Assembly (NCBI RefSeq): GCF_003008555.2
Contig: NZ_CP043622.1
Location: 1-41,166, forward strand
Source of the DNA: Pukyongiella litopenaei
Lineage (GTDB): Bacteria > Pseudomonadota > Alphaproteobacteria > Rhodobacterales > Rhodobacteraceae
DNA: 41,166 nucleotides
Reading direction: 5' to 3'
Every line of letters begins with the position of its first letter. The stretch's first letter is position 1. Both the position numbers and the translations under genes were made by a program. The notes under the pieces were generated by a model. That model was not told the origin of the DNA. It was given only the letters and a program-made list of their open reading frames with translations, and did no database searches. Shown one piece after another: positions 1-8,157 of this stretch.

Positions 1-840
1 CATTACGTGATGGAGCCGGTGGCCTGCACCCCGGCTGCGGGCTGGGAGAAGGGACAGGTCGAGAACCAGGTCCAGTTTTTGCGCGGCCGGTTGTTTGTGC
101 CCAAACCTGCCTTTGATGATCTCGATGCGCTGAACGATTGGCTGCGCCTGCGCTGTGAAGAGCTGGCAAACCGGCCCCATCCCGAGCAATCGGATCGCAC
201 GATTGCAGAGCTGTTCGAAGACGAACGCGCCGAACTGCGCCCTCTGGGGCGGGCATTTGACGGATACGTGGAAAAGACCGTTCGTGTTCGCTCCACCTGC
301 CTGGTTCAATATGCCAGCAATCGCTACAGCGTGCCGTCCCGGTTCGCGGGGCAACATGTGTCGCTGCGCGCCTATGCCGGCCGGATCGTGCTGGTGTCGG
401 GCCAGGATGTCATCGCCGAGCACAAGCGTCGCTTCACCCGCAATGTCAGCTATTTTGAACCCTGGCATTACGTGCCCCTGCTGGATCGCAAGCCCGGCGC
501 CCTGCGCGACGGCGCCCCCTTTGTGGACTGGCAACTGCCTGAGGCCATGCATCGGATCAGGGAGCATTACATGGCCGGCAAAGGCGGGGATCGGGAGTTC
601 GTCGATCTGCTTCTGCTGGCCCAGGATCACGGGATCGAGGTGGTCGAGACGGCTTGCGAATTGGCGGTGGAACAAAACACCCTGCGCCTGCCCGCCATCA
701 TCAACCTGATTAACCAGTTGGTGGAGCCGGTCATCACGCCGCTCAGCGACGCCTATACCTATCCGCAGCTGACGTTGCGGCCCGAGGCCGATTGCAAGCG
801 CTATGAGACGCTGTGCTCGGCTGAGGAGGCTGCCGCATGA
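1..840 (+). CDS. istA: IstA transposase of IS21 family, 3' part (continues from 40507-41166)
   Basis: C-terminal 279 residues of an IS21-family DDE transposase. The reading frame is open from base 1 and has no start of its own. The motif [11 protein letters not shown] near the beginning carries the catalytic Glu of the DDE triad, and the rest is the usual IstA C-terminal region. The missing N-terminal part, with HTH and both Asp residues, sits at 40507-41166 and ends exactly on a codon boundary. Joining end to start gives an uninterrupted 499-residue protein of normal IstA length. The stop codon overlaps the istB start by 4 bp (ATGA), the usual translational coupling of these two genes. I read this as one intact gene on a circular molecule cut for display, not as a truncated copy. 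Confidence 0.93.
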   Translation, partial: HYVMEPVACTPAAGWEKGQVENQVQFLRGRLFVPKPAFDDLDALNDWLRLRCEELANRPHPEQSDRTIAELFEDERAELRPLGRAFDGYVEKTVRVRSTCLVQYASNRYSVPSRFAGQHVSLRAYAGRIVLVSGQDVIAEHKRRFTRNVSYFEPWHYVPLLDRKPGALRDGAPFVDWQLPEAMHRIREHYMAGKGGDREFVDLLLLAQDHGIEVVETACELAVEQNTLRLPAIINLINQLVEPVITPLSDAYTYPQLTLRPEADCKRYETLCSAEEAAA

Positions 841-1520
841 ACGTCCTCATCGACCAACTGACCGCCCTGAGGCTGCACGGAATGGCAGCTTGCGCCCATG
901 ATTTGCTGTCCGCGCGCAAGCCACCAAGTCTGACCACAGCGATAAAGCAACTGATCGACGCTGAGACTGTAGAGCGGCGGGTGCGCTCCATCCAGTATCA
1001 AATGAGGATTGCGAAGTTCCCCCACCACAAGGACTTCGCCACCTTCGATTACAGCGCGGCCGCCGTCACCCAGCCCCAGATCGAGCCGTTCTGCTCAGGC
1101 CAGTTCACAGAAGAGGCACACAATCTCATCCTGGTGGGCGGAACCGGCACCGGCAAAACCCACATCGCAATCGCGCTTGGAACCACGCTGATCAACAACG
1201 GCAAGAAGGCCCGTTTCTTCAACGCCGTCGACCTGATCAACGCCCTGATCAAGGAACAGGCCGAGGGCAATGCCGGGAAGATCATCCGGCAGCTCTCGGC
1301 CCTGGACTGCGTCATCATCGACGAGCTGGGTTACATCCCGTTCCCCAAGTCCGGCGGCGCATTGCTGTTCCATCTGATCAGCAAGCTCTATGAGAGGACC
1401 AGTGTCATCATCACGACGAACCTGGAGTTCGGCGAATGGGTCTCGGTCTTCGGTGACGCCAAGATGACAACCGCGCTACTGGATCGCGTAACCCATCACT
1501 GCGCAATCATCGAGACAGGC
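1..1520 (+). mobile_element. IS21-family element, right portion (left portion at 40392-41166)
   Basis: This part holds the 3' portion of istA and the truncated istB. The left terminus lies near 40392, with two AAAATTGACCCAC repeats. Recognisable IstB sequence stops around base 1520 and is followed directly by sequence of a traG-linked conjugation gene. The istB tail and right inverted repeat are therefore absent. The element is probably no longer mobile, although IstA itself is intact. Confidence 0.8.
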
Positions 1521-1895
1521 AAGGCCCCGATAGTCTTGTCCGTCTGGACACCAAGGCGTCTGACAATCTCGGTCATCGCGTCTGCGGTTGCGCCCAGGTG
1601 GCTATCGAGTGTCTGGCCAAGAAGATCCCCGTACTTTTTCGGGTTGGTCTGGTCCCGTGCGGCGAAGGCCGCGATCCGCGCTTCTGTCGCGACTTTGATC
1701 TGCTTGTCTGCAACGGCGGTCAGATCGTCGATCCTGTCGGACATGCTGGCGACAGCCGTGGCCATGAGATCGAGGGTTTCGCGCAGATCATCGTCGGAGA
1801 GGGCAGGGAGGTCGGGTTGGTCTGGCATCGGGAGGCGTCCTTCGGATTATTGGACTTGCGGGACGAACAGCCCCTTGAACTCGGGATCGGCGTAA
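837..1895 (+). CDS. istB: IstB helper ATPase, C-terminus replaced by read-through sequence
   Basis: AAA+ (DnaA/DnaC-like) ATPase that helps IstA choose and load target DNA. The first 228 residues are typical IstB: an N-terminal helical region, Walker [10 protein letters not shown] near residues 101-109, Walker B with CVIIDELGY, and the sensor region [11 protein letters not shown]. After [10 protein letters not shown] (about base 1520) family resemblance stops. The frame then runs about 124 more residues through the antisense of a conjugation-gene remnant to 1895. Normal IstB proteins are about 245-250 residues, so the last 15-20 native residues are lost and a low-complexity tail rich in Arg and Ser is added. 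ATPase motifs are complete, but function with this tail is doubtful. Confidence 0.85.
   Translation: MNVLIDQLTALRLHGMAACAHDLLSARKPPSLTTAIKQLIDAETVERRVRSIQYQMRIAKFPHHKDFATFDYSAAAVTQPQIEPFCSGQFTEEAHNLILVGGTGTGKTHIAIALGTTLINNGKKARFFNAVDLINALIKEQAEGNAGKIIRQLSALDCVIIDELGYIPFPKSGGALLFHLISKLYERTSVIITTNLEFGEWVSVFGDAKMTTALLDRVTHHCAIIETGKAPIVLSVWTPRRLTISVIASAVAPRWLSSVWPRRSPYFFGLVWSRAAKAAIRASVATLICLSATAVRSSILSDMLATAVAMRSRVSRRSSSERAGRSGWSGIGRRPSDYWTCGTNSPLNSGSA
1521..1828 (-). pseudogene. Small conjugation-operon gene downstream of traG, 3' end lost
   Basis: Minus-strand frame starting ATG at 1828, beginning [20 protein letters not shown] and open for about 102 native residues until the junction with istB near 1520. 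After that it continues into antisense istB and stops at 1496. It is mainly helical with no obvious membrane segment. It begins 18 bp after the stop of the traG remnant in the same direction, which suggests it was the next gene of a transfer operon. I do not recognise a named family. The sequence downstream of the junction was removed when the istB end and its inverted repeat were lost. Confidence 0.6.
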
Positions 1896-2056
1896 TAGCG
1901 CAGCTTTTGGGCGACGGCGGTGGCTTGCCCCTGGACGCGCAGAAGCTGGTTTTGCGGGCGGAGCTGCATGATTTCATCGGGGGTGAGCAGATCGCGGCCC
2001 GTGAGATTGTTGCTGAAGCTGGGGCCGTCACCGGGCTTGAAGCTGTCGGTCTGGTG
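1847..2056 (-). pseudogene. traG: TraG/VirD4 coupling protein, C-terminal remnant
   Basis: About 69 codons of minus-strand frame ending in TAA at 1847-1849. It reads TGRDLLTPDEIMQLRPQNQ and later [13 protein letters not shown], both hallmarks of the C-terminal end of TraG/VirD4 type IV coupling proteins. An in-frame TGA at 2057-2059 cuts it from anything upstream, at the point where IS21-like end repeats begin. The ATPase portion is missing, so this is a non-functional relic showing that an ancestor carried a conjugation system. Confidence 0.8.
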
Positions 2057-2106
2057 TCAATGAGCGTTCAAAACTGACCCGGTTTCAGCGTTTGAATTTG
2101 ACCCAC
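2055..2106. repeat. IS21-type terminal repeats bordering the traG remnant
   Basis: Two related repeats, GTTCAAAACTGACCC (2066-2080) and GTTTGAATTTGACCC (2090-2104), follow a TGTCAATGAGCG start at 2055. The arrangement matches the multiple terminal IstA-binding repeats at the left end of IS21 elements; compare AAAATTGACCCAC repeats near 40405 and 40442. No istA follows. I cannot find the other end, and bases 2107-2330 hold nothing I can name. Confidence 0.55.
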
Positions 2107-2330
2107 CCTTTGTGGCGCAAAGCCCCCAGGCGGAGCCGTCCCTTGCTTGAGCCCGAAAAAAGAACAGCAAGGTTCCTGTTTCAAGGGCGCGGCACGCGGG
2201 AGCGGAGCCACTCGCAGGATGCGTAAGCATCTGAGCATGGCGACCATCCACTCCTTGAAACGGGGTTCTTGATGGTCTTAGGTTCGATCAAAGCAAGGGC
2301 GTCGTTTCCGACAAGCAGCTCGCAGCAAAC

Positions 2331-2400
2331 CGTTCTTTTATATTCTTAATTCAAGATTCTAAGATTTAAGGGGGAATTTCTAAGCTAGACCAATAGGTTA
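2331..2400. other. AT-rich stretch beside the iterons, candidate DNA unwinding element
   Basis: This run of mostly A and T (for example TTTTATATTCTTAATTCAAG) stands out sharply in a GC-rich replicon and abuts the iteron array. In Rep_3/iteron origins such a stretch is where the helix opens. Melting itself is inferred. Confidence 0.6.
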
Positions 2401-2410
2401 ACTCGGATAA

Positions 2411-2570
2411 TGTGAAGGATTCGGGGACTCCGGTGAGGTTTTCGGGGCGTAATGTGAGAAATTCGGGGTTTATTGTGAGATATCCGGGTCGATAAGTGAG
2501 GTTTTCGGGGAAAGTTATCCACAGGCCGGGCTAAATGCGAGGTTTTCGGGCAAGTGTGAAAAATTCGGGC
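2411..2570 (+). repeat. Replication origin iterons (seven copies)
   Basis: Seven 16-bp copies of a motif like TGTGAGGTTTTCGGGG start at 2411, 2432, 2453, 2474, 2495, 2536 and 2555. The first five are spaced exactly 21 bp apart (two helical turns). A DnaA box sits in the gap between copies five and six. The array lies immediately downstream of rep. An eighth copy in reverse orientation lies in the rep upstream region at 3533-3548. This is the classic binding array for a Rep_3 initiator and defines the likely oriV. Confidence 0.9.
2515..2523 (+). promoter_or_regulatory. DnaA box
   Basis: TTATCCACA, a perfect match to the DnaA-binding consensus, sits between the fifth and sixth iterons, as expected at an iteron origin. 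Confidence 0.85.
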
Positions 2571-2579
2571 AGAGACACC

Positions 2580-3470
2580 TTAGATGTCTTTGCGCGCGTC
2601 TCTGAGAGCTTGGTCATTCCGCACGATACGGTTCTCGCTCGGGGTCGGCTCGAAGACGGTGACAGCTTGATTGGAGATACGCGCCTTGCGCCCGATCTTG
2701 GGCCGGTGGACCTCTTTCCAAGCTTCGTTCATCTCATCCTTGGTCTTTGACCACCACCCTACCCTGATCCGCGTCACCTTCTTGCCGGTCTTGATGGGCA
2801 GGATCGATACATTGAAGGGCGCGAGCGCGTTGATTTCCATGATCACGGGTTTGACCACGTGTTTGTTGAGCGCGCCGAAAGCCGGATATTTTCCGTCCTC
2901 GACCCCCATCATGGAACGGAAATTCTCAAGGGTAAAATCTTGATAGATTTTACGGTTGAGACCCGTCCATTGTGCCACGTTCTCATAGAGGCTCACGGCA
3001 TATTTGGATGTGAAAGCCATGAGGACGGGCAAGGCGATTTTACCCCAGATGGCGGAATCCTTGAGGATTTCGACCAATCGCTTGTCAAAACTATAGTTGA
3101 GAACCCCGGCGGGCCGGTCTGGATCATCCAGATCGTTACCGCCAAGAAACTGGACACGGCGAGTGCGTCCGTCCGCAAGTTTGACAGTCAGAATGGTCTG
3201 CATAAGCGCGATGATCGCCTCTTCAACCATTTCATAGCCTTTGTGGTCGTCGGGCTTCAAATCATCAATCTCGATCGTGTAATCTTTGCCCTCCTCCACG
3301 CCTTGCATGTGCGCATTGTGCCAGAGGATGGTGATCGAGCGTCTGGCATTGAGCGTCAAAGCCTGGTGACCCGTGATCTGAATGAGCTCGGCAGGCTTGG
3401 ATGCCTGATCCCGTCGAGGGGTCAGATCGAGAACACGCAAAGGTGTGGTATCTTTGGCAGCTTCACTCAC
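2580..3470 (-). CDS. repA: Replication initiation protein, Rep_3 family
   Basis: A 296-residue initiator of the Rep_3 (RepA/RepB-type) superfamily, which binds iterons through two winged-helix domains. It is identified from overall length, basic C-terminal half, absence of other motifs, and above all its position: its 3' end lies 10 bp from a seven-copy iteron array with a DnaA box, and an inverted iteron sits upstream. The start is GTG at 3470 (MSEAAKDTTPLRVLDL); no better ATG lies upstream. It is transcribed in the same direction as parA and the small ParB-like gene just upstream, so the three may form one replication/partition unit. The dyad at 3499-3549 suggests repression by its own product. 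The family call rests mainly on context. Confidence 0.85.
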   Translation of the reverse strand: MSEAAKDTTPLRVLDLTPRRDQASKPAELIQITGHQALTLNARRSITILWHNAHMQGVEEGKDYTIEIDDLKPDDHKGYEMVEEAIIALMQTILTVKLADGRTRRVQFLGGNDLDDPDRPAGVLNYSFDKRLVEILKDSAIWGKIALPVLMAFTSKYAVSLYENVAQWTGLNRKIYQDFTLENFRSMMGVEDGKYPAFGALNKHVVKPVIMEINALAPFNVSILPIKTGKKVTRIRVGWWSKTKDEMNEAWKEVHRPKIGRKARISNQAVTVFEPTPSENRIVRNDQALRDARKDI

Positions 3471-3498
3471 GATATCCAGTCTAGATCAGCCAAAGAAA

Positions 3499-3549
3499 CT
3501 GTGAAAGAGGAAACACAAATTCATTCACAGTTACCCGAATTCCTCACAT
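3499..3549 (-). promoter_or_regulatory. Candidate rep operator: inverted iteron plus dyad
   Basis: Upstream of rep on the minus strand lies an iteron-like copy, TGTGAGGAATTCGGGT (3548-3533), and a dyad CTGTGAA (3499-3505) / TTCACAG (3524-3530). The dyad arms repeat the iteron core TGTGA. Rep_3 initiators often repress their own gene by dimer binding to inverted half-iterons, so this is a probable autoregulatory site. No clear -35/-10 pair was found. Confidence 0.55.
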
Positions 3550-3894
3550 TTAGCGCGCACCATACTTCTCGTTCAGAAGCTCCACGGCATGTTCGAGGGT
3601 TTCTCCAAAGCCCCACCCCTGCCCGTCTGCAATGGCGCAGAATGCATCTATGGTCTCGGGTTTGGCCTTGATGTTGAATTGGGCATTGCGCCCTGTCCGT
3701 CGCCTGCGCTGCGTGCTGGCGGGCTTTTCCTTGACCGGCTCGCGGCTCTGGAAACCTGAGGCTTGCGCGATTTGGCGCGCGGCTTCTGGTTTTGGGCGAT
3801 CTTGGGCAGGTTTTGGTTTGCGCGGCGACCATTCGCTCGGGTTGAAGGCGTCGAGCTCGTCGTCAAATCCAAGGCTTGCGCGTTCTTTTGTCAT
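3550..3894 (-). CDS. Small partition partner (ParB-like, ribbon-helix-helix candidate)
   Basis: A 114-residue basic protein starting ATG at 3894 (MTKERASLGFDDELDAFNPS), 1 bp after the parA stop. A longer in-frame extension upstream overlaps parA and is unlikely to be used. The N-terminal half is Pro/Lys/Arg rich and probably disordered; the C-terminal part (NIKAKPETIDAFCAIADGQG, then a helix ending LNEKYGAR) resembles the ribbon-helix-helix DNA-binding domains of small plasmid partition proteins. In type Ib systems the gene after parA encodes the centromere-binding protein that also represses the operon. That role is inferred from position and size. Confidence 0.7.
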   Translation of the reverse strand: MTKERASLGFDDELDAFNPSEWSPRKPKPAQDRPKPEAARQIAQASGFQSREPVKEKPASTQRRRRTGRNAQFNIKAKPETIDAFCAIADGQGWGFGETLEHAVELLNEKYGAR

Positions 3895-3895
3895 G

Positions 3896-4582
3896 TCACA
3901 CAGCCTCCGCAATTTGTTCAGCGGCGCGTAGTCTGGCCAGCACTTCGCCAGTAAATTGCTGAGCGTTGACACGGGCCTTCTCGACATTGCTGACCTGTGT
4001 CGGGTCTAGATCGGCTAGCGACCCACCATAGTCGAAAAGATCACGAAACGCGGCGCGTTCGACGATGGCTGTCTCGAAGACTTCGATGCCAGCCTTCCAG
4101 AGCTGTTCCTGGACGTTGCGCAAAGCGCGCGACCTGACGGCCGCACTGGTACGCGTGAGCACAACCGCGTACGGGATGGCGCGGCGTGCCATACGTTCCT
4201 GGTTGCGGATCAGTCGGATAGTCTTTGCCCCGCCCTTGGCGTCCATCGAGGAGCCTTGCGTCGGGATCATGACGAGGTCTGACATGCCGATGGCATTGGC
4301 GACCATGAGACTGGCCGTCCCTTCCAAGTCCACAACTACAAACTGTGCGCGGCCTGATGCGTCTTCAATCAGTTCAATGATGCCATCTTCGGTGACTTCG
4401 CTGATGATTTCGATGTTGTCGGGTTTTCCGGGCATGGCTCCCCATTGGGATATCCATTTTTCCGGATCGGCGTCGATGATGGTGACTTGCGCGCCTTTGC
4501 TGGCCAGCTCACTGGCAAGCAGAAGCGCGGTTGTGGTTTTGCCCGCGCCCCCTTTGGGGTTGGCAAATGAAATAACGGGCAT
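3896..4582 (-). CDS. parA: ParA-family partition ATPase (small, type Ib)
   Basis: A 228-residue ParA/MinD-type ATPase that drives plasmid segregation by patterning on the nucleoid. It has a deviant Walker [10 protein letters not shown], at residues 10-18 with the signature Lys10, and Walker A' IIDADPEKW near residues 35-43. Switch II/Walker B is at [10 protein letters not shown]. It lacks the N-terminal HTH of long type Ia ParA proteins, so the partner protein is expected to act as repressor. The start ATG is at 4582, preceded by a strong AAAGGAGG ribosome site. That site overlaps one arm of an inverted repeat, and a large palindrome cluster lies farther upstream. Confidence 0.93.
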   Translation of the reverse strand: MPVISFANPKGGAGKTTTALLLASELASKGAQVTIIDADPEKWISQWGAMPGKPDNIEIISEVTEDGIIELIEDASGRAQFVVVDLEGTASLMVANAIGMSDLVMIPTQGSSMDAKGGAKTIRLIRNQERMARRAIPYAVVLTRTSAAVRSRALRNVQEQLWKAGIEVFETAIVERAAFRDLFDYGGSLADLDPTQVSNVEKARVNAQQFTGEVLARLRAAEQIAEAV

Positions 4583-4591
4583 GCTCGGCCT

Positions 4592-4613
4592 CCTTTGTGA
4601 TTTTTTACAAAGG
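4592..4613. promoter_or_regulatory. Inverted repeat over the parA ribosome-binding site
   Basis: CCTTTGT (4592-4598) and ACAAAGG (4607-4613) form a perfect 7-bp inverted repeat with an 8-nt T-rich centre. The left arm, read on the minus strand, is part of the parA Shine-Dalgarno. It could be an operator or an RNA hairpin controlling parA translation. Confidence 0.5.
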
Positions 4614-4614
4614 A

Positions 4615-4716
4615 TACCTGATAGCTAACGGCTAGCCAACGATATCTTGAAGATATCGTTGGCTAGCCGTTAGCTATCTAGTAGCTACTAGATAACTAGA
4701 TGGTACCTGATGGCTA
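4615..4716. repeat. Palindrome cluster upstream of parA, candidate parS
   Basis: Bases 4620-4648 and 4650-4678 form a perfect 29-bp inverted repeat around a single G. Overlapping its right edge is a second perfect palindrome of 20 bp at 4675-4694 (TATCTAGTAGCTACTAGATA). The block is bracketed by near-identical direct repeats TACCTGATAGCTA (4615-4627) and TACCTGATGGCTA (4704-4716). GCTA/TAGC words recur throughout. Position directly upstream of parA fits a centromere and operator for the small partner protein. Confidence 0.7.
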
Positions 4717-5208
4717 CTCCCGCTCAAAGCCCTTGTCACGATCGCGCTTCCTCGGACGGCTGCGGCTGCGCTTCGCGCCTTCTGCGCGGCGCTTGGCGCT
4801 TTCGAGCCGTTTGTCCGAAACCTCCCATGTCCGTCGCCCTCAGACTCGGCCTTGCGGACGGCCTCAGAGAGTGCCTTGGCCATGCGGTCGCGTTCTGATG
4901 GGGCAGGGGCGTGCTGTGGCGTTTCGGCATTCGCCCGCATTCAAAAGGATCTCCGCGCGACTTCACCGGAACGCCCGCGTGAGACTTCGGAGCGTATCCG
5001 CTCAAGCGCGCAAGCTGGTTGAGATTGACCCCGATCCGGCGAAGCTGACCGATCGTCTCGAAATCAGCCCGCGCGCCCTGCTGCACCACCACCTCTGTGG
5101 AGAGGGCGGACCGGCGAAGAAACTCTGACGACGACAAGCTCGCATCAGCCGCGCGCATAAGAATTTCTGCGTGCTCGGCAGGCGAGACACGCTTTCAGAC
5201 TTGTCCAA
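4714..5208 (-). pseudogene. Degenerate mobilisation genes: MobC-like start joined to relaxase-like tail
   Basis: Three minus-strand frames together show a broken mobilisation locus. From about 5208, frame one reads DKSESVSRL; a shift leads into SPAEHAEILMRAADASLSSS and then IGQLRRIGVNLNQLARLSGY, the typical MobC accessory-protein core. Farther on, MAKALSEAVRKAESEGDG followed by another shift gives TWEVSDKRLESAKRRAEG, ending KRDRDKGFERE before a TAG at 4714-4716. The last part resembles the charged C-terminus of MobA/VirD2-type relaxases. At least two frameshifts and loss of the whole catalytic relaxase domain make this non-functional. Confidence 0.65.
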
Positions 5209-5250
5209 AATAGTTCTTCTTTTGAGAATAGTCCCATGGATCGCCGTCCA

Positions 5251-6300
5251 TCAGCCTCCAGAAACCTTCTTATTTCTGAGATCATCGAGCGCACTGGCGA
5301 GCCTGCGTCCGGCTGCGATCGTATCGGCTTGGATGTAGTGGCCTTCCGCAATCCGCGTGGTTGCGTGCCCAAGGATCGGTTTGATCATGCGCGCGGAGGA
5401 CGGAGCGGCCCGGGAAAGCGTCGTCGCGGCTGCGTCACGGAACAGATGCGGGGAGACAGGCACGCCGAGCAGAGACTTGGTCCGGATCCGGATCGCCCGG
5501 GTAAACTGGTTGACGCTGACCGGGGCGCCATTGCGCCCCAGCCAGAGGGCGTCGTGATCGCCGGGCCCGCGCGCGGCCAGCATCGGCCGGGCCGTTTTCA
5601 GATAGATGGCAAGTATATCGCGGAGCATATCCGGAACGACCGCTTCCCACGGCTGCCCGTTCTTTGTCATCGCGCCGTCGAGACACACCATCATCTGCCC
5701 GTCTTCCACGCGCAGGGATGTCCCGAGGGCCAGCTCTGAGAGAGCGCGGCGCCGCATGGGCATGAGCGCAAGCAGGCAGATCACAGCGCCGTCGCGGAGA
5801 CGTACGGCCTGGTCAGGGTGCGTGATCGGGCCGTCATTCTCGTGCACGAGCCGTGCGCCGGCCTCAAACAGCACGTCGCTGGAAAAGATGCGACCGGTCT
5901 TGCGCGGCGACCCACGGTGTTTCGTGGCACGGTGCAAGCCAGACAGGATGATCTGGTGCGCTGTCCAGCACCGGTCTGGATCGATTGATCGACACAGGCG
6001 AACCACGGCCCCGACATACCCGAGCAGGGTCGCTGGCGCCAAACTGCCCATGGCCGCAAGCCAGGCACGTAGGCGCTTCGGCGTTGCCCGCTCAACAGGG
6101 CAGAGACCCAGCGCCTCTGGCTCTGCTTGGGAGAGCCACCCCAGCCAAAGACCATACTGGCGTTTCATGGCCTCGCGGGAAATCGCGCGCCAATGGGTGA
6201 GCGGCCCTTGGTCATCAAGCAGTCCGCCTGTCGCGAACAGTGCCATGAAGGTATTCCGGTCAGCGTCGGGCCAATGGTCCAATGGTAGGGTTTTACCCAT
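5251..6300 (-). CDS. Tyrosine site-specific recombinase (349 aa)
   Basis: Phage-integrase/XerCD-family recombinase. Visible catalytic residues: Arg185 in RRRALSEL, a likely Lys213 in MTKNGQPWE, His285-x-x-Arg288 in SPHLFRDA, His312 in LGH, and the nucleophile Tyr322 in EGHYIQAD. The N-terminal region (about residues 10-125) is the SAM-like core-binding domain. ATG at 6300 overlaps the stop of the upstream recombinase gene (TGATG), so it is translationally coupled to that gene; a GTG at 6303 is an alternative. Such pairs often act together on one site; resolving plasmid multimers or moving a small element are possible roles. Its target site is not evident. Confidence 0.88.
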   Translation of the reverse strand: MGKTLPLDHWPDADRNTFMALFATGGLLDDQGPLTHWRAISREAMKRQYGLWLGWLSQAEPEALGLCPVERATPKRLRAWLAAMGSLAPATLLGYVGAVVRLCRSIDPDRCWTAHQIILSGLHRATKHRGSPRKTGRIFSSDVLFEAGARLVHENDGPITHPDQAVRLRDGAVICLLALMPMRRRALSELALGTSLRVEDGQMMVCLDGAMTKNGQPWEAVVPDMLRDILAIYLKTARPMLAARGPGDHDALWLGRNGAPVSVNQFTRAIRIRTKSLLGVPVSPHLFRDAAATTLSRAAPSSARMIKPILGHATTRIAEGHYIQADTIAAGRRLASALDDLRNKKVSGG

Positions 6301-7994
6301 CACACGCCGTCCCGCAATTTGTCTACCACAGCAGCGAAGGCCTGCGTGGCGCTGATCGTTTCGAGACCGGAATAAACGCTGATTGTGCGGCTGACCGACG
6401 AATGGCCCAGCATCTGTCGGGCGACCTCGTAGCCGCCCGGGTTTGCATCAAGGTAGATCATCACCGCGAGGTGCCGGAAGAGATGCGCATTCATCTCGAC
6501 GCCAATCTCGGTGAGCACGCGCCGTTTGATCCGCTCCGAAAGCCCGTTTGCCGCCACCGGGCCATCTTTGCGGGTTGCCGGGAAGAGGTACGGGCAGTCT
6601 GGCGTGCAGAGGATCGGAGCACGGCTGGCGAGAAATTCGTCGATCATTTTGACGAGATGTGGAGGCAGTTCGAACTCAAGCGGTCGGTTGTTCTTTACCT
6701 CGTTGGCCGGAATCACGAGGAACATCAGACCTTTTCCTGAACGGTGCAGGTGGCGGTCGACCTCCAGTGTTGAGAGGTTCGCAATCCGCAGCGGACAATA
6801 GAGAAGAATGCCGATAGCGATCGCATCTTCCCGAGTGCGCAAGGCCCTGAAGCGGTGCTGGCCAAGGGGCCGCGCCATGATCTGCTCGGGCAGGCGTAGA
6901 AGGCGACCGAGAACGCCAGGGTTCCGCAGCGCCCGCAACCGGTCCCGGTTCTTTGCCGTCATACCACCCGTGTCGCGTACGATAAGGCGTGACTTGAACC
7001 GTGCGAGGGCGCTCCGTGTCGTTTCCGGTAAATCTAAGTGCGAAGCCATCGTGAGAAGCAGTCCGGCGATGTCGCTGATCGAGGCACTCGTCTTGCCGGT
7101 GTTGCCATCCAGCATGCGCCGCAGGCCGCGCTCCACATGTGCCGGTTGCAGCATATCCTCCAGTGACGCGATTTGGTTGATGGGAACCCCGGCACCTGCG
7201 ACGTGGCTTGCAAAGCGCAGCAGCATGTAGCGATAGGTCGCGGCGGATGAAGCCGTGATTGGGTTGAACCGTTCTTCGGTCGCAAGCAGGTCCGGCCGCA
7301 TACGCATCTCAAGGTACCGGTCCACATCGGTGATGAAGCCCGGCGCGTGGTCTTTCTCCGGTAGCATCACCCGCTTCGCCTGTGACGGGAATTCCAGCCG
7401 CTGGCGCGGCCAGGCCGGCAGCCGGTTGATGGCAAGGTTCCACCCCATCACAGCCTGCTTGTAGGTGGCCCGGGGTGCTTTGCTGATCTCGTTCAGTTCG
7501 ACAGCATCCAGATACAGCAGTGCGTGGTCGCTCCGGACATCCTTCGGCATGACATTGATGCGGTTGAGGAAGAAGATGAACCGGGGCAGGGGGTTCAGAA
7601 GGCTCTTGTCCTTGGAGGCGCGCACCATATCCCAGAGCTCCCGCCATTCCGGAGAGAGATCAGAGACTCGGCGCTGGCGCTTGCTGACGATACCGCAGGC
7701 GACCATGGCGTTGCGGGCGTTACTCACCGTGTTCTGCCAGGTCTTTGTGGTGATGCCAACGGCGGCGGGTGCGATGCGCGCCAGACGCGGCTGCAACCAT
7801 CGCGGATCAGCCGGAACCTGTGCGGGCGTCCGGTGAAGGGCTTCGGCAACACGGCGCAGGCCGGACATGAGATCCTTGCGGCGCGCTGGCTTGAGGACGG
7901 TGTCGGTTTTCAGCTGCGCTATCAGGTCGGCAAAACTGGGCGTTGCGGGGGGTACGAAAATGCCGTCGAGGGAAATCTTGCTGTACTTGCTCAT
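6300..7994 (-). CDS. Large tyrosine recombinase (564 aa)
   Basis: Second phage-integrase-family recombinase, longer than usual because of a roughly 350-residue N-terminal region ahead of the catalytic domain. The catalytic half has Arg in LYCPLRIANLSTLE, His504-x-x-Arg507 in NAHLFRHLA, His531 in MLGHSS and Tyr541 in ISVYSGLE. I place the start at ATG 7994 (MSKYSKISLDGIFVPP); the frame is open farther upstream but crosses a hairpin and lacks a good start. It overlaps the next recombinase by 1-4 bp and lies 163 bp downstream of the small DNA-binding protein gene. All required catalytic residues are visible, so the enzyme is probably active. Confidence 0.88.
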   Translation of the reverse strand: MSKYSKISLDGIFVPPATPSFADLIAQLKTDTVLKPARRKDLMSGLRRVAEALHRTPAQVPADPRWLQPRLARIAPAAVGITTKTWQNTVSNARNAMVACGIVSKRQRRVSDLSPEWRELWDMVRASKDKSLLNPLPRFIFFLNRINVMPKDVRSDHALLYLDAVELNEISKAPRATYKQAVMGWNLAINRLPAWPRQRLEFPSQAKRVMLPEKDHAPGFITDVDRYLEMRMRPDLLATEERFNPITASSAATYRYMLLRFASHVAGAGVPINQIASLEDMLQPAHVERGLRRMLDGNTGKTSASISDIAGLLLTMASHLDLPETTRSALARFKSRLIVRDTGGMTAKNRDRLRALRNPGVLGRLLRLPEQIMARPLGQHRFRALRTREDAIAIGILLYCPLRIANLSTLEVDRHLHRSGKGLMFLVIPANEVKNNRPLEFELPPHLVKMIDEFLASRAPILCTPDCPYLFPATRKDGPVAANGLSERIKRRVLTEIGVEMNAHLFRHLAVMIYLDANPGGYEVARQMLGHSSVSRTISVYSGLETISATQAFAAVVDKLRDGV

Positions 7995-8081
7995 CGGGTG
8001 GGTCTCTTTCTGGTCACTTTGGGACTCGGGTGGACATGAGGCGTCAGGGGTGCCTGATCGGGAGAACACTATACTGTAAAG

Positions 8082-8106
8082 AGACCCGGTTTTGCGGTGC
8101 GGGTCT
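8082..8106 (-). terminator. Hairpin between the small HTH gene and the recombinase pair
   Basis: AGACCCG (8082-8088) pairs with CGGGTCT (8100-8106) across an 11-nt loop. Read on the minus strand it is followed by CTTTACAG, a short T run, so it may be a weak terminator or attenuator. The intergenic stretch 7995-8157 shows nothing else certain. Confidence 0.35.
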
Positions 8107-8157
8107 TCCCGAAGAACAACCAAGTTATTGACTTTACTGGACATCATGGGTCACCCC

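Noticed and set aside
2411-2570. CRISPR array
   Set aside because: Repeats are 16 bp with only 5-bp gaps and lie at a replication origin with a DnaA box; no spacers and no cas genes.
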